Positions 8,753 through 16,491 of a stretch of 64,000 bases of DNA are shown one piece after another (the stretch's first letter is position 1; each line of letters begins with the position of its first letter). The notes beneath the pieces are model-generated. The model was not told the DNA's origin and ran no database searches. It saw only the letters and a program-made list of their open reading frames with translations. The position numbers were made by a program, and so were the translations under genes. Source of the stretch: Desulfobulbaceae bacterium (GTDB taxonomy: Bacteria; Desulfobacterota; Desulfobulbia; Desulfobulbales; Desulfocapsaceae); the NCBI GenBank assembly GCA_009773475.1, contig WSXV01000007.1, forward strand, positions 122,630 to 186,629, written 5' to 3'.

Positions 8753-9064
8753 CTATATTTCGGTTACCAGTATATTTTTTGTGGTGTGGCTGTCTAAACT
8801 GAGGGTGGTTCCTTGCAGTTTCAATAGACACTGGGCGCCATTTTCAGGGCAAAGCAACTCTGCCTCTTCACCTGGATACACTCCAAGGGATGCCATTCTG
8901 GCACAAAGTTTTCGGTCTCCGGTAATCTTGCAAATTTTCAGCCGTCCAGACCGGCAAGATTCGGACAGGGGGGCGACGTGAGTGTGGCAAGGAGGTGGCT
9001 GCACACAGTTTCTTACCTTGTCGGCCAGACAGGCACATTTGCGATGAAATTTCTTGAAGGTCAT
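8753..9064 (-). CDS. FeoA-domain protein with Cys/His-rich N-terminal extension
   Basis: 103 aa. Residues from about 42 onward form a FeoA SH3-like domain (KICKITGDRKLCARMASLG, then a VYPG turn and a C-terminal VTEI strand). The first 40 residues are unusual: cysteines at CACLAD, NCVQ, PPCHTH and ESC, a possible metal or Fe-S site. FeoA proteins are small cytoplasmic partners of FeoB. It is the second feoA-type gene of the cluster, 211 bp downstream of feoA. Whether the extension senses iron is inference. Confidence 0.8.
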   Translation of the reverse strand: MTFKKFHRKCACLADKVRNCVQPPPCHTHVAPLSESCRSGRLKICKITGDRKLCARMASLGVYPGEEAELLCPENGAQCLLKLQGTTLSLDSHTTKNILVTEI

Positions 9065-9247
9065 GGTGTATTCCCTTAGGCAGCCGTTAAGAAATAACTT
9101 TCTCTTTAATGCTCTTTTCTTTCCGGTTTCTTGGGCCGCTCTCTAGTTGTCTCGTTCAAGAGAATTCAATGCACAGGCGTTTCATGTATGAAGACCTATG
9201 GAAAGAACGTTATGTTTAGGTACAACAAACATTAAGTCCTGTCAATA

Positions 9248-9264
9248 ATTTTTCAAGGAAAAAT
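9248..9264. other. Short palindrome between the two feoA genes
   Basis: ATTTTTC (9248-9254) and GAAAAAT (9258-9264) separated by three bases, just past the stop of feoA. AT-rich symmetry of this size could be an iron-responsive operator for the downstream genes or a weak terminator; it does not match the 19-bp Fur consensus well. Confidence 0.3.
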
Positions 9265-9275
9265 CATTGTGCAGA

Positions 9276-9518
9276 TCAGTCATCGCTATCCACCAGGACG
9301 GTGATATGGTCGGCCTCATTGTTGCGCAGGGTCAGGATGCCTCCCATCACCCGCAGGGCCACTGGATCATTGAGAGGAGCCCGGCCCTGGATGGTGATTT
9401 TGGTGCCCGTAACCAAGCCCATTTCCCGCATTCTGAGGCCAAGTTCGCCGCCAACTTTTATGGAAGAAATCGTTCCTGATTGATCTTTTTTCATCTGGCG
9501 CAGGTTTAGCTCGGGCAT
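9276..9518 (-). CDS. feoA: Ferrous iron transport protein A
   Basis: 80-aa FeoA: a single SH3-like domain with the family pattern of an N-terminal leader, GELGLRMREMGLVTGTKI and a final DHITVLVD strand. It acts with FeoB at the cytoplasmic face in Fe(II) uptake. Start ATG at 9516-9518 is preceded by AGGAGAAA. First gene of the feo cluster, so the promoter should lie in 9519-9645. Confidence 0.93.
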   Translation of the reverse strand: MPELNLRQMKKDQSGTISSIKVGGELGLRMREMGLVTGTKITIQGRAPLNDPVALRVMGGILTLRNNEADHITVLVDSDD

Positions 9519-9645
9519 ATTTTTCTCCTGAAATTTGGAAGGACTTGGGCTTTGGAAGGAGCTTTTGGAAAGACTTTAGCCACCATTGATGAGAATGTAA
9601 AGAAATCGCAGGGGAAAGAGGGGGGAACCACAAAGGATAAAAATG

Positions 9646-9680
9646 AAAAAAGGCCTTCAACGAAAATCGCTAAAGGCCTT
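9646..9680 (-). terminator. Rho-independent terminator of tRNA-Glu
   Basis: On the minus strand AAGGCCTT (9673-9680) pairs with AAGGCCTT (9650-9657), followed by a run of T (complement of the A-run at 9646-9651). It lies 8 bases past the tRNA 3' end and separates it from feoA. Confidence 0.85.
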
Positions 9681-9687
9681 GCATATT

Positions 9688-9762
9688 TGGTGACCCCAAG
9701 GGGAATCGAACCCCTGCTTACGGCGTGAGAGGCCGCTGTCCTAACCGCTAGACGATGGGGCC
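9688..9762 (-). tRNA. tRNA-Glu (CTC)
   Basis: 75 bases with encoded 3' CCA. Acceptor GGCCCCA pairs with TGGGGTC, the T arm contains GGTTCGATTCC, and the anticodon loop CTCTCAC gives anticodon CTC, which reads GAG. It stands alone with its own promoter and terminator. Confidence 0.96.
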
Positions 9763-9776
9763 TAAAGGTCGATGTC

Positions 9777-9805
9777 TTTTTACAGGAATCAATTTGTCTT
9801 GTCAA
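9777..9805 (-). promoter_or_regulatory. Sigma-70 promoter of tRNA-Glu
   Basis: On the minus strand TTGACA (9800-9805) and TAAAAA (9777-9782) are separated by exactly 17 bases, with the tRNA 5' end 15 bases downstream of the -10 element. A perfect -35 at the right distance makes this the clearest promoter in the window. Confidence 0.75.
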
Positions 9806-9885
9806 GACATTGTTTGTGGCTGAATGCGGGCCGTAGGCCTTTCTTCTGCTGCGTCTTGCTCCAGACTGTTTTTTTGCAAGCTCTC

Positions 9886-10464
9886 TTATCCTGCATCCCG
9901 TGCAATCGCTTTCCCAAAGGCTGTGGCCTGTTCCAGAATGTCACTACGTTTTTTGACCGCCCCACGTTGATCAACTCCCCTGATCAGCAGAGAGTCACAA
10001 AGCTCAAGGTCAATGGCGTCAAGGAAGGTTCGTGCGGTCAGCAGGGCTCCGTCAAAGACCTTTTTCCCCTCAGTGGCTGCAGTTGCGAGGAGATACCCTT
10101 TTCGATGTTCATCCATTCTGAATCGGATACCGGCCAGATACTTTCGTGCCCAGCGAGCTTGAAAACGATCAATGAATATCTTGCACTGGGCGGAAAGGCC
10201 GTAAAAATAGATGGGGCTGACCAGGATGAGCTGATCGCAGGCATCTACCTTTTCGTACAGGGGAGTCATATCGTCATCAATCACGCAGGTCGAGGTCTTA
10301 TTGCAGCCGCCGCAGCCTTGGCAGGGAGAAATGTGCAAGTCGTTTAAACGAATGAATTCGAGGGTGGCATGGGGATGTTGCAGGATGCCGCCGGCCACGG
10401 CCTGGGCCAGGGTCTCACTGTTGCCGTTTTTGCGAGGGCTACCAAGAATAATAAGGATATGCAT
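9886..10464 (-). CDS. Flavodoxin-like / NADPH-dependent FMN reductase family protein
   Basis: 192 aa. The N-terminal MHILIILGSPRKNGNS is the FMN phosphate-binding loop of the flavodoxin-like NADPH:FMN reductase fold; a SPCQGCGGC..C cluster at about residues 46-60 recalls iron-sulfur flavoproteins, which bind a [4Fe-4S] through a compact Cys motif. SPIYFYGLSAQ is the second FMN loop. A cytoplasmic redox role (electron transfer or oxygen and quinone detoxification) is likely; the substrate is unknown. It starts 12 bases past the malQ stop on the same strand, so the two are probably cotranscribed. Confidence 0.85.
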   Translation of the reverse strand: MHILIILGSPRKNGNSETLAQAVAGGILQHPHATLEFIRLNDLHISPCQGCGGCNKTSTCVIDDDMTPLYEKVDACDQLILVSPIYFYGLSAQCKIFIDRFQARWARKYLAGIRFRMDEHRKGYLLATAATEGKKVFDGALLTARTFLDAIDLELCDSLLIRGVDQRGAVKKRSDILEQATAFGKAIARDAG

Positions 10465-10476
10465 AAAGAATTCCGG

Positions 10477-12030
10477 TTATGGGGTTTCGTCTGTCAGGAT
10501 TTGTTTGGGACAGCGGCCAAAGAGGATGGTCATGTCTTGTAGCCAGGAGCTTAAGGATTCTGTAAAAAAACGGGGAGCGCATCGCCATGTCCAGTTACCC
10601 TTTCTGGTCCCTGGACTGTTCATTCGGCAGTCATTGCCAAATCCGAGGATATCCTGGAGGGGAAAGATGGCCAACCGTCCGATGGAGGCCATGGCCAGGT
10701 AGATTAGGTCTTGATGGATTGACGAATGGTTGTCATCGTTCTGGTTGACCATTTTTTTGATGCGCTGTCTCTGCGTGGGGCTCAAGTGATCACTGAGAAA
10801 CCAGCCAACCGTGGTGTCGTTATCATGGGTGCCGGTATAGACCACACACTCCGGACTTGTATAGTTGTGGGGGAGAAAGGTGTTGTCCGGGTTGTCATCG
10901 AAGGCGAACTGGAGCACCTTCATTCCGGGGAACCCAAGAGCATCACGAAGCTCAGTGACTTCCGGGGTGATGTCGCCCAGATCTTCGGCGATGATATCCA
11001 GAGGGCCGAGAGCAGCGAAAATTTTATTAAAAAAAGCTTTGCCCGGCCCTTTTACCCATTTCCCATTGATAGCTGTTTCTTCTTTTTCAGGGATGGACCA
11101 ATATGCCTCAAAGCCACGAAAATGATCGATACGGGCGATGTCAACCATTTCAAAGACGGCACGAAAGCGCGCTGTCCACCACTCAATCAGCCTCTTTTGG
11201 ATATCCTGATCCTTTGACAGCCAGCGGTACAGGGGGTTGCCCCATCGCTGCCCGGTCTTGCTGAAATAATCAGGGGGAACACCGGCGACATGGGTAGGAT
11301 TGAGACTCTTGGAGTCAAGTGCAAATATCTCCTGGTTGGCCCATACATCTGCGCTGTCCCAGCCGACATAAATGGGGATATCGCCGATCAGCTGGATGTT
11401 ATCTTTTTTTGCCTTGGCCCGCATGATCTGCCATTGTCGAAAAAACTCATATTGCTCGAAGGCAAAATATTCCATGCGATCATGGTGTTTGACGCGCAGG
11501 GCGGTCAGGGTTGCAGGTTCTCGAGTGGCAATCTCCAGTGGCCACGCACCCCAGCCCTGACCATGAAACTGTTCCTTCAGGACCATGAACAGGGTGTAAT
11601 CAATGAGCCATGAGGTATTCTTTTTGAAGTGGAGAAATTGGGGGAGTCGTAAAGGGAAATTTGTAAAGGCTTCCTCCATGAGCTTGCTTTTAAAAAGAGC
11701 AACCTGTGCAAAATCAACGCTGTATTCAGAAAAAACAGGGGCATTGCTCAGGCTGCTTTCCTCAATAAGCCCTTCTTCAAGCAGAAGCTCAGGGGAAATC
11801 AATAGCGGAGAACCGGCAAAGGCAGAGATGCTCATGTAGGGTGAATTGTCAAAAACTGGACTGCCGGGTCCAGTGGGGAGAAACTGCCAGTAACGTTGGC
11901 CGGCACTGGCCAGGAAGTCAAGAAATGCGTGGCTGGAGAAGCCCAGGTCGCCAGTACCGTAAGGAGATGGTAGGGAGGTTATATGGGCCAGAATGCCACT
12001 GCCGCGACGGGAGGAGGATGTTGATTTCAT
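10477..12030 (-). CDS. malQ: 4-alpha-glucanotransferase (amylomaltase)
   Basis: GH77 enzyme, 517 aa, which moves alpha-1,4-glucan segments between maltodextrins during glycogen or maltodextrin metabolism in the cytoplasm. Seen: RGSGILAHITSLPSPYGTGDLG at the N-terminus (only the family start is quoted), GDIPIYVGWDSADVW, the nucleophile region ARIDHFRGFEAYW, the acid/base region DIIAEDLGDITPEV and TGTHDNDTTVGW. All four GH77 blocks are present and in order, so the enzyme looks intact. No other glycogen genes are nearby. Start ATG at 12028-12030. Confidence 0.96.
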   Translation of the reverse strand: MKSTSSSRRGSGILAHITSLPSPYGTGDLGFSSHAFLDFLASAGQRYWQFLPTGPGSPVFDNSPYMSISAFAGSPLLISPELLLEEGLIEESSLSNAPVFSEYSVDFAQVALFKSKLMEEAFTNFPLRLPQFLHFKKNTSWLIDYTLFMVLKEQFHGQGWGAWPLEIATREPATLTALRVKHHDRMEYFAFEQYEFFRQWQIMRAKAKKDNIQLIGDIPIYVGWDSADVWANQEIFALDSKSLNPTHVAGVPPDYFSKTGQRWGNPLYRWLSKDQDIQKRLIEWWTARFRAVFEMVDIARIDHFRGFEAYWSIPEKEETAINGKWVKGPGKAFFNKIFAALGPLDIIAEDLGDITPEVTELRDALGFPGMKVLQFAFDDNPDNTFLPHNYTSPECVVYTGTHDNDTTVGWFLSDHLSPTQRQRIKKMVNQNDDNHSSIHQDLIYLAMASIGRLAIFPLQDILGFGNDCRMNSPGTRKGNWTWRCAPRFFTESLSSWLQDMTILFGRCPKQILTDETP

Positions 12031-12514
12031 GACAGTGGGTAATCCTTTCGTAGACTTTTTTGTATCCAGGAGCCCGGTTATGTCTGGGGCTATAAAAAAA
12101 TGAGGTAGCTTCCCTTGCTAGCTGGATGAATCATTCTTATGGTTTCCAAAAATTTTTCTCTGGAATCAAGAAAGGCCCTTGTTTGTTTATACAGGTTTTT
12201 CTGTATCTTTTTATCTAATTAGTTTGTTTTTTGTTGGCAGTGGTTGTAATAATTTAGGTTTTGATTAGTTCCTCAACTGTGGTAATATTTTACTATAGTT
12301 GATTGTGGCTTGGTTTTATCATTGTCATAGTGTCAAACTTTTACGACTAAACAATTTATTTTAACAACATTAAGCAACCTTGCGCAATTGTAATTTTTCC
12401 CAATCTGTGCGTTAAACATATGATTTATCTCATAGGAATCAGGTTGATTCTTCTGGTATTTTCATACGCCTAGATTTTGAGCAAAAAAATGATTGTTCCA
12501 GGTTCTTATACGAA
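12031..12514. other. AT-rich divergent intergenic region, malQ / sigma factor
   Basis: 484 bp with no credible ORF. It separates divergently transcribed malQ and the sigma factor gene and must contain both promoters. The right half (about 12200-12480) is strongly AT-rich, unlike the rest of the window, as is common for a regulated promoter. I could not single out a -35/-10 pair with confidence. Confidence 0.5.
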
Positions 12515-13864
12515 ATGGAGTATGCCCCGGTGCTCTCTGAACTAAAAGAAAATCTCCTGAAAGCCGGCCAGACTGAAGGCTGTCTCAGTTTTAGCGATTT
12601 AAATGAATTGTTGCCGGATGATATTAAAGATCCCAATGCCATTGAAAGTATCTTTAATTTTCTGGGGGCCAATAATATACAGATCGTCAATGTTGAGAAA
12701 AATGGTGAGAAACGCACCTTGTCTGGTGAGGTATGGGATCAAGACAAGATTGAAATTGATGACGACGATGAGCTGATAGATGTAGCGCTTACGACTGCCA
12801 GTGATGATGGCCATGAAGCGGAAGAAACAACGACCACGTATCTTCGGGAGATGGGCCAGTTTGATCTGCTGACCCCTGATGAAGAGGCGAAGTATTCAAA
12901 ATGCATTCGTCAGGGTTTTGATGCGATTATTCAGGCAATACGGGATAATGACTCCGATGTCGTTGAAATGACTTTGCTTTGTACCCGTATTGATCTATGG
13001 GAAAAGCGCGATCCCACCTTGAAACCTAAAAAACAGCAGCTTAATTTTATGCGTTACAGCGTGGTTGCTGCTGCCAAGAAGTATATAGAAAAACCTGAAA
13101 TCTATCAGCTGCAAATTAAAATAGAAGGGTATAGTCATTCCATTGAGATTGCCAAGGATGCGATGATTCGTGCCAATCTGCGCTTGGTGGTTTCCATTGC
13201 CAAGCGTTATATGCATCAGGGTTTGACCCTCGCTGATTTGATTCAGGAGGGAAATCTTGGACTGATGCGGGCTGTTTTTCGGTTTGACTATACCAAAGGG
13301 AACAAGTTCTCAACCTATGCCAGCTGGTGGATCAGGCAGGCCATTACCCGCGCGATTCTTGATAAAACCAGGACCATCCGGCTGCCGGTTCATTTTCTGG
13401 AGCTGCGTAGCCAGTTTTTCAAGGCTTTTTATGCCCTGTTCAAAGAGCTGGGTCGGGAGCCGACTCCTGTTGAGATTTCCAAGAGTACTGAATTGCCCAT
13501 GGATAAGATTCTGGCGATTCTGGAGGCCTCCCGTGAGCCTATTTCCCTTGAGACTCCGGTTGGTGATGACGATTCAACGCTGGGCGATTTCTTGGAAAAT
13601 GGGGACTCTCAGTCTCCCTTTGATATGGTGCAGACAAGAGAGCTTGCCGGTCGGGTGACTGAAATCCTGTCCACCCTCAGCGAACGGGAAGAAAAAATTA
13701 TCCGGCTTCGTTTTGGCATCGGGGAAAAGGCCGAATACACTCTGGAAGAGATCGGCAAGCGGTTTAACGTCTCTCGTGAACGGATTCGTCAGATTGAAAA
13801 GAAGGCATTGAATCGTTTACGTCATTCCAGCAGACGGGATCAGTTGAAGTTTTTCCTTGATTAG
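12515..13864 (+). CDS. RpoD-family sigma-70 factor (compact)
   Basis: 449 aa. An N-terminal region 1.1-like domain (about 5-65) is followed by region 1.2 (TTTYLREMGQFDLLTPDEE), a short spacer of roughly 100 residues instead of the longer non-conserved region of E. coli RpoD, region 2 (ANLRLVVSIAKRYMHQG, LIQEGNLGLMRAV, STYASWWIRQAI), region 3 starting RTIRLPVHFLELRSQFF, and region 4 with SLETPVGDDDS, LEEIGKRFNVSRERIRQIEKKAL. It directs core RNA polymerase to -35/-10 promoters. Size, the divergent start of region 3, and the absence of dnaG/rpsU neighbours suggest a group 2 paralogue, but it could be the primary sigma factor. Confidence 0.9.
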   Translation: MEYAPVLSELKENLLKAGQTEGCLSFSDLNELLPDDIKDPNAIESIFNFLGANNIQIVNVEKNGEKRTLSGEVWDQDKIEIDDDDELIDVALTTASDDGHEAEETTTTYLREMGQFDLLTPDEEAKYSKCIRQGFDAIIQAIRDNDSDVVEMTLLCTRIDLWEKRDPTLKPKKQQLNFMRYSVVAAAKKYIEKPEIYQLQIKIEGYSHSIEIAKDAMIRANLRLVVSIAKRYMHQGLTLADLIQEGNLGLMRAVFRFDYTKGNKFSTYASWWIRQAITRAILDKTRTIRLPVHFLELRSQFFKAFYALFKELGREPTPVEISKSTELPMDKILAILEASREPISLETPVGDDDSTLGDFLENGDSQSPFDMVQTRELAGRVTEILSTLSEREEKIIRLRFGIGEKAEYTLEEIGKRFNVSRERIRQIEKKALNRLRHSSRRDQLKFFLD

Positions 13865-13918
13865 GTGCCGTTGAGATAAGAGCAAGGCAGCTTTTGCTCT
13901 TATCTCTTACGGCACCTT
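13863..13918 (+). terminator. Long hairpin at the end of the sigma factor gene
   Basis: AGGTGCCGT..AGATAAGAGCAA (from 13863) pairs with TTGCTCTTATCT..TACGGCACCT ending near 13917, giving about 20 bp of stem with two mismatches. It begins at the stop codon. No U-run follows directly, so it may be a terminator, an mRNA-stabilising hairpin, or part of the repeat that follows. Confidence 0.65.
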
Positions 13919-14100
13919 ATGCCGCTCCAAAGAAACAGCCGTTTTTTTGGCTGGTTCTTTGAGTGGCCCTGGCCACGACCTTTGAGGTACCAAGGTAACT
14001 TCTCTTACGGCACCTTATGCCGCTCCAAAGAAACAGCCATGTTCTCGGGGCTGGTTCTTTCAATGGCCCTGGCAGCAACCTCCGATGTACCAGAGCAAGT
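13903..14100. repeat. Tandem direct repeat, two copies of about 98 bp, each with a hairpin
   Basis: Copy A begins at 13903 and copy B at 14001, both with TCTCTTACGGCACCTTATG, followed by identical CCGCTCCAAAGAAACAGCC. Each then has a hairpin: AAAGAAACAGCC pairing with GGCTGGTTCTTT, with different loops. After this come TGGCCCTGG and a GTACCA segment conserved in both. The first 16 bases of each copy also form the right arm of the preceding hairpin. It fills most of the 350-bp gap between the sigma factor and mqnE; no ORF there looks real. Confidence 0.8.
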
Positions 14101-14214
14101 TTGTTTTTTCTTTTAAGGAACCCTTCAGGCAAAAAACACACTATTCTTCCTTGCGGATAAAGCCGGACTTTTGTTTCCGGCTTTTTTTTTATTTTATTTA
14201 TAGCGTGGTATATT

Positions 14215-15312
14215 ATGAAATCTTTTGTGCAACAGGCAGGACTTGGGGATATTTTGGAAAAGGTAGAAGCCGGGGAAAGGTTGAACCTGGAAGACGGCCT
14301 TGCTTTGTACAACACCAAAGAGATCCTTGCCCTTGGGTATATGGCCAATCTGGTCAGAAACCGAATGAATGGCGACAAGGCCTATTTCATTTATAATCAG
14401 CATATTAACTATTCCAATATCTGTACCAATCTTTGTAAATTCTGCGCATTCGGCCGAGATAAGAGCTCGGAGTTGGCCTATGAGATGGATTTAGCCGAGG
14501 TGAAGGAAAAGGTTCGTGCCCGGCTTGATGAGCCCATCACCGAGATCCATATGGTTGGCGGACTTCATCCCGATTTGCCTTTTGAGTATTATCTGGAACT
14601 GTTGCGCGGGATTAAGGAGGTCAGGCCCAACGTCCATATCCAGGCCTTCACCTGTGTCGAGATTGCCCATCTGGCAGGATTGGCCGGGAAGTCCGTGGAT
14701 GAGACCCTGGAGATCCTGAAGGATGCCGGACTGGGTTCCATCCCTGGTGGCGGGGCCGAGGTCTTTGCGCCGCGAATTCGTAAGTTGACCTGTGAGCGAA
14801 AACTTTCCGGTGACCAGTGGCTGGAGGTGGCCAAAACCGCCCATCGGCACGGTCTCAATACCAATGCCACTATGCTTTATGGTCATATCGAGACCATGGA
14901 GGAGCGTGTTGAACATCTTGCCGCCCTGCGTGCCGCCCAGGATGAGACCAAGGGTTTTCTCGCCTTTATCCCGCTCTCCTTTCATCCCCAGAACACTGAA
15001 ATGAGTAACCTGTCCCGCACCACCGGCATTGATGATCTCAAGAGCATTGCCGTGGCTCGACTTTTTCTGGATAACTTCCCTCACATCAAGGCCTACTGGG
15101 TCATGATCGGTCCGAAACTTGCTCAGGTGGCTCTTTCCTTCGGGGCTGATGATATGGACGGGACGGTCAAGGAAGAGGTGATTACCCATATGGCCGGTGC
15201 CGACACCGATCAGGCCATTGGCAGCAAAACTTTGGTGCGCTTGATCAAAGAGGCAGGCCGGGTTCCGGTTGAACGCGATACACTTTATAATGTGATTCAG
15301 GTGCATGCCTGA
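14215..15312 (+). CDS. mqnE: Aminofutalosine synthase MqnE (radical SAM)
   Basis: First SAM-dependent step of the futalosine menaquinone route: joins the radical from S-adenosylmethionine to the MqnA product to give aminofutalosine. 365 aa; the radical-SAM cluster is C70-x3-C74-x2-C77 in the segment NICTNLCKFCAFG. Other family marks are HMVGGLHPDLPFEYY, SIPGGGAEVF and ATMLYGHIET. Opens an operon of menaquinone genes; its stop overlaps the mqnC start by one base (TGATG). The distinction from MqnC rests on order and on the CAFGRDKSS segment. Confidence 0.95.
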   Translation: MKSFVQQAGLGDILEKVEAGERLNLEDGLALYNTKEILALGYMANLVRNRMNGDKAYFIYNQHINYSNICTNLCKFCAFGRDKSSELAYEMDLAEVKEKVRARLDEPITEIHMVGGLHPDLPFEYYLELLRGIKEVRPNVHIQAFTCVEIAHLAGLAGKSVDETLEILKDAGLGSIPGGGAEVFAPRIRKLTCERKLSGDQWLEVAKTAHRHGLNTNATMLYGHIETMEERVEHLAALRAAQDETKGFLAFIPLSFHPQNTEMSNLSRTTGIDDLKSIAVARLFLDNFPHIKAYWVMIGPKLAQVALSFGADDMDGTVKEEVITHMAGADTDQAIGSKTLVRLIKEAGRVPVERDTLYNVIQVHA

Positions 15313-16421
15313 TGAGTGCAGCGATGGAGGTGCCGATGCAAGAGAGCCATGAAAAGGAAATGGCAAGGATTACAGAGAAGGTCTTAGCCGGCGGTAGAAT
15401 CAGTGATGAGGAGTTTCTGACCCTCGATCAGGATGGCGATCTTTACCAGCTGGCATTTCTGGCCGATGCCATCCGTCGACGCCTGCATCCGGAAGGGCTT
15501 ATTACCTATGTTGTTGACCGCAATGTCAACTATACAGACATCTGTATCTCCGCCTGTAAATTCTGCGCTTTCTTTTCGGCCCCCGAAGATTCATCCGGGT
15601 ATCTGCTCACCTTTGCACAGCTTGAACAGAAGATTCGCGAGACCCAGGATCTGGGGGGTACCCAGATCCTGTTGCAGGGCGGCTTGCATCCCAACAAGCC
15701 CTTGGAATATTACGAAGAGATGTTGCGCTTTATGAAGGGTACCGGCATCCATGTCCATGGCTTTTCTCCTCCCGAGGTTTGTCATTTTGCCAATCTGTCC
15801 GGCCTTACTATCTCCGAGGTGCTGCAACGTCTGATTGCCGCCGGTCTTGATTCGATCCCCGGCGGTGGTGCTGAGATTCTCTCCGACCGCGTGCGGCAGG
15901 CCGTTGCTCCCCGTAAGTGTTCGGCGGATCAATGGATAGCGGTCATGGAAGAGGCGCACCATCAGGGGTTGCGTACCACCGCCACCATGATGTTTGGCCA
16001 TATTGAGACCATCGCTGAGCGACTTGAGCATCTGCGTCGTCTGCGGGAGCTACAGGATCGCACCGGCGGCTTTACCGCCTTTATCCCCTGGCCTTTTCAG
16101 CCTGACAACACGGCCCTGTCCCAGCAGGTTGAGATTGAAAAGAGTACCGGCATGGGGTATCTGCGGATGCTGGCCCTCTCCCGGATCTATCTGGATAATT
16201 TTGATAATGTACAGGCCTCTTGGGTGACGCAGGGGCCAAAAATCGCCCAGCTCTCCCTCTTTTTTGGAGCCAATGACTTCGGCAGCACCATGCTTGAAGA
16301 AAACGTGGTGGCAGCGGCCGGAGTCAGTTTTCGTCTGTCCGAGCAGGAGATTAGGCGCCTGGTTATGGATGCAGGTTTTGAACCCCGGCAGCGGCTTATG
16401 GATTATACGCTTATCGGCTAG
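15312..16421 (+). CDS. mqnC: Cyclic dehypoxanthinyl futalosine synthase MqnC (radical SAM)
   Basis: Radical-SAM enzyme, 369 aa, that cyclises dehypoxanthinyl futalosine to build the second ring of the naphthoquinone. Cluster cysteines C78, C82, C85 in DICISACKFCAFF; also TQILLQGGLHPNKPLEYYEE, SIPGGGAEILSDRVR and ATMMFGHIET, all typical. It is a clear paralogue of the preceding gene, as expected of the mqnE/mqnC pair. Start ATG at 15312-15314 coupled to the mqnE stop. Confidence 0.95.
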   Translation: MSAAMEVPMQESHEKEMARITEKVLAGGRISDEEFLTLDQDGDLYQLAFLADAIRRRLHPEGLITYVVDRNVNYTDICISACKFCAFFSAPEDSSGYLLTFAQLEQKIRETQDLGGTQILLQGGLHPNKPLEYYEEMLRFMKGTGIHVHGFSPPEVCHFANLSGLTISEVLQRLIAAGLDSIPGGGAEILSDRVRQAVAPRKCSADQWIAVMEEAHHQGLRTTATMMFGHIETIAERLEHLRRLRELQDRTGGFTAFIPWPFQPDNTALSQQVEIEKSTGMGYLRMLALSRIYLDNFDNVQASWVTQGPKIAQLSLFFGANDFGSTMLEENVVAAAGVSFRLSEQEIRRLVMDAGFEPRQRLMDYTLIG

Positions 16422-16491
16422 GGACCTTCCCTTGCCATTTTTTAAACCCTCACTATATCGTGCTCCGAAAATCATTCTCAACGAAAATCCT

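Noticed and set aside
13917..14378. 153-codon minus-strand ORF over the tandem repeat
   Set aside because: Covers both repeat copies and part of mqnE antisense; no ribosome site and no family signs.
16264..16491. Upstream extension of the amidohydrolase
   Set aside because: The first 76 codons of the long frame lie mostly inside mqnC out of frame; the beta-strand start at GTG 16492 fits the family.
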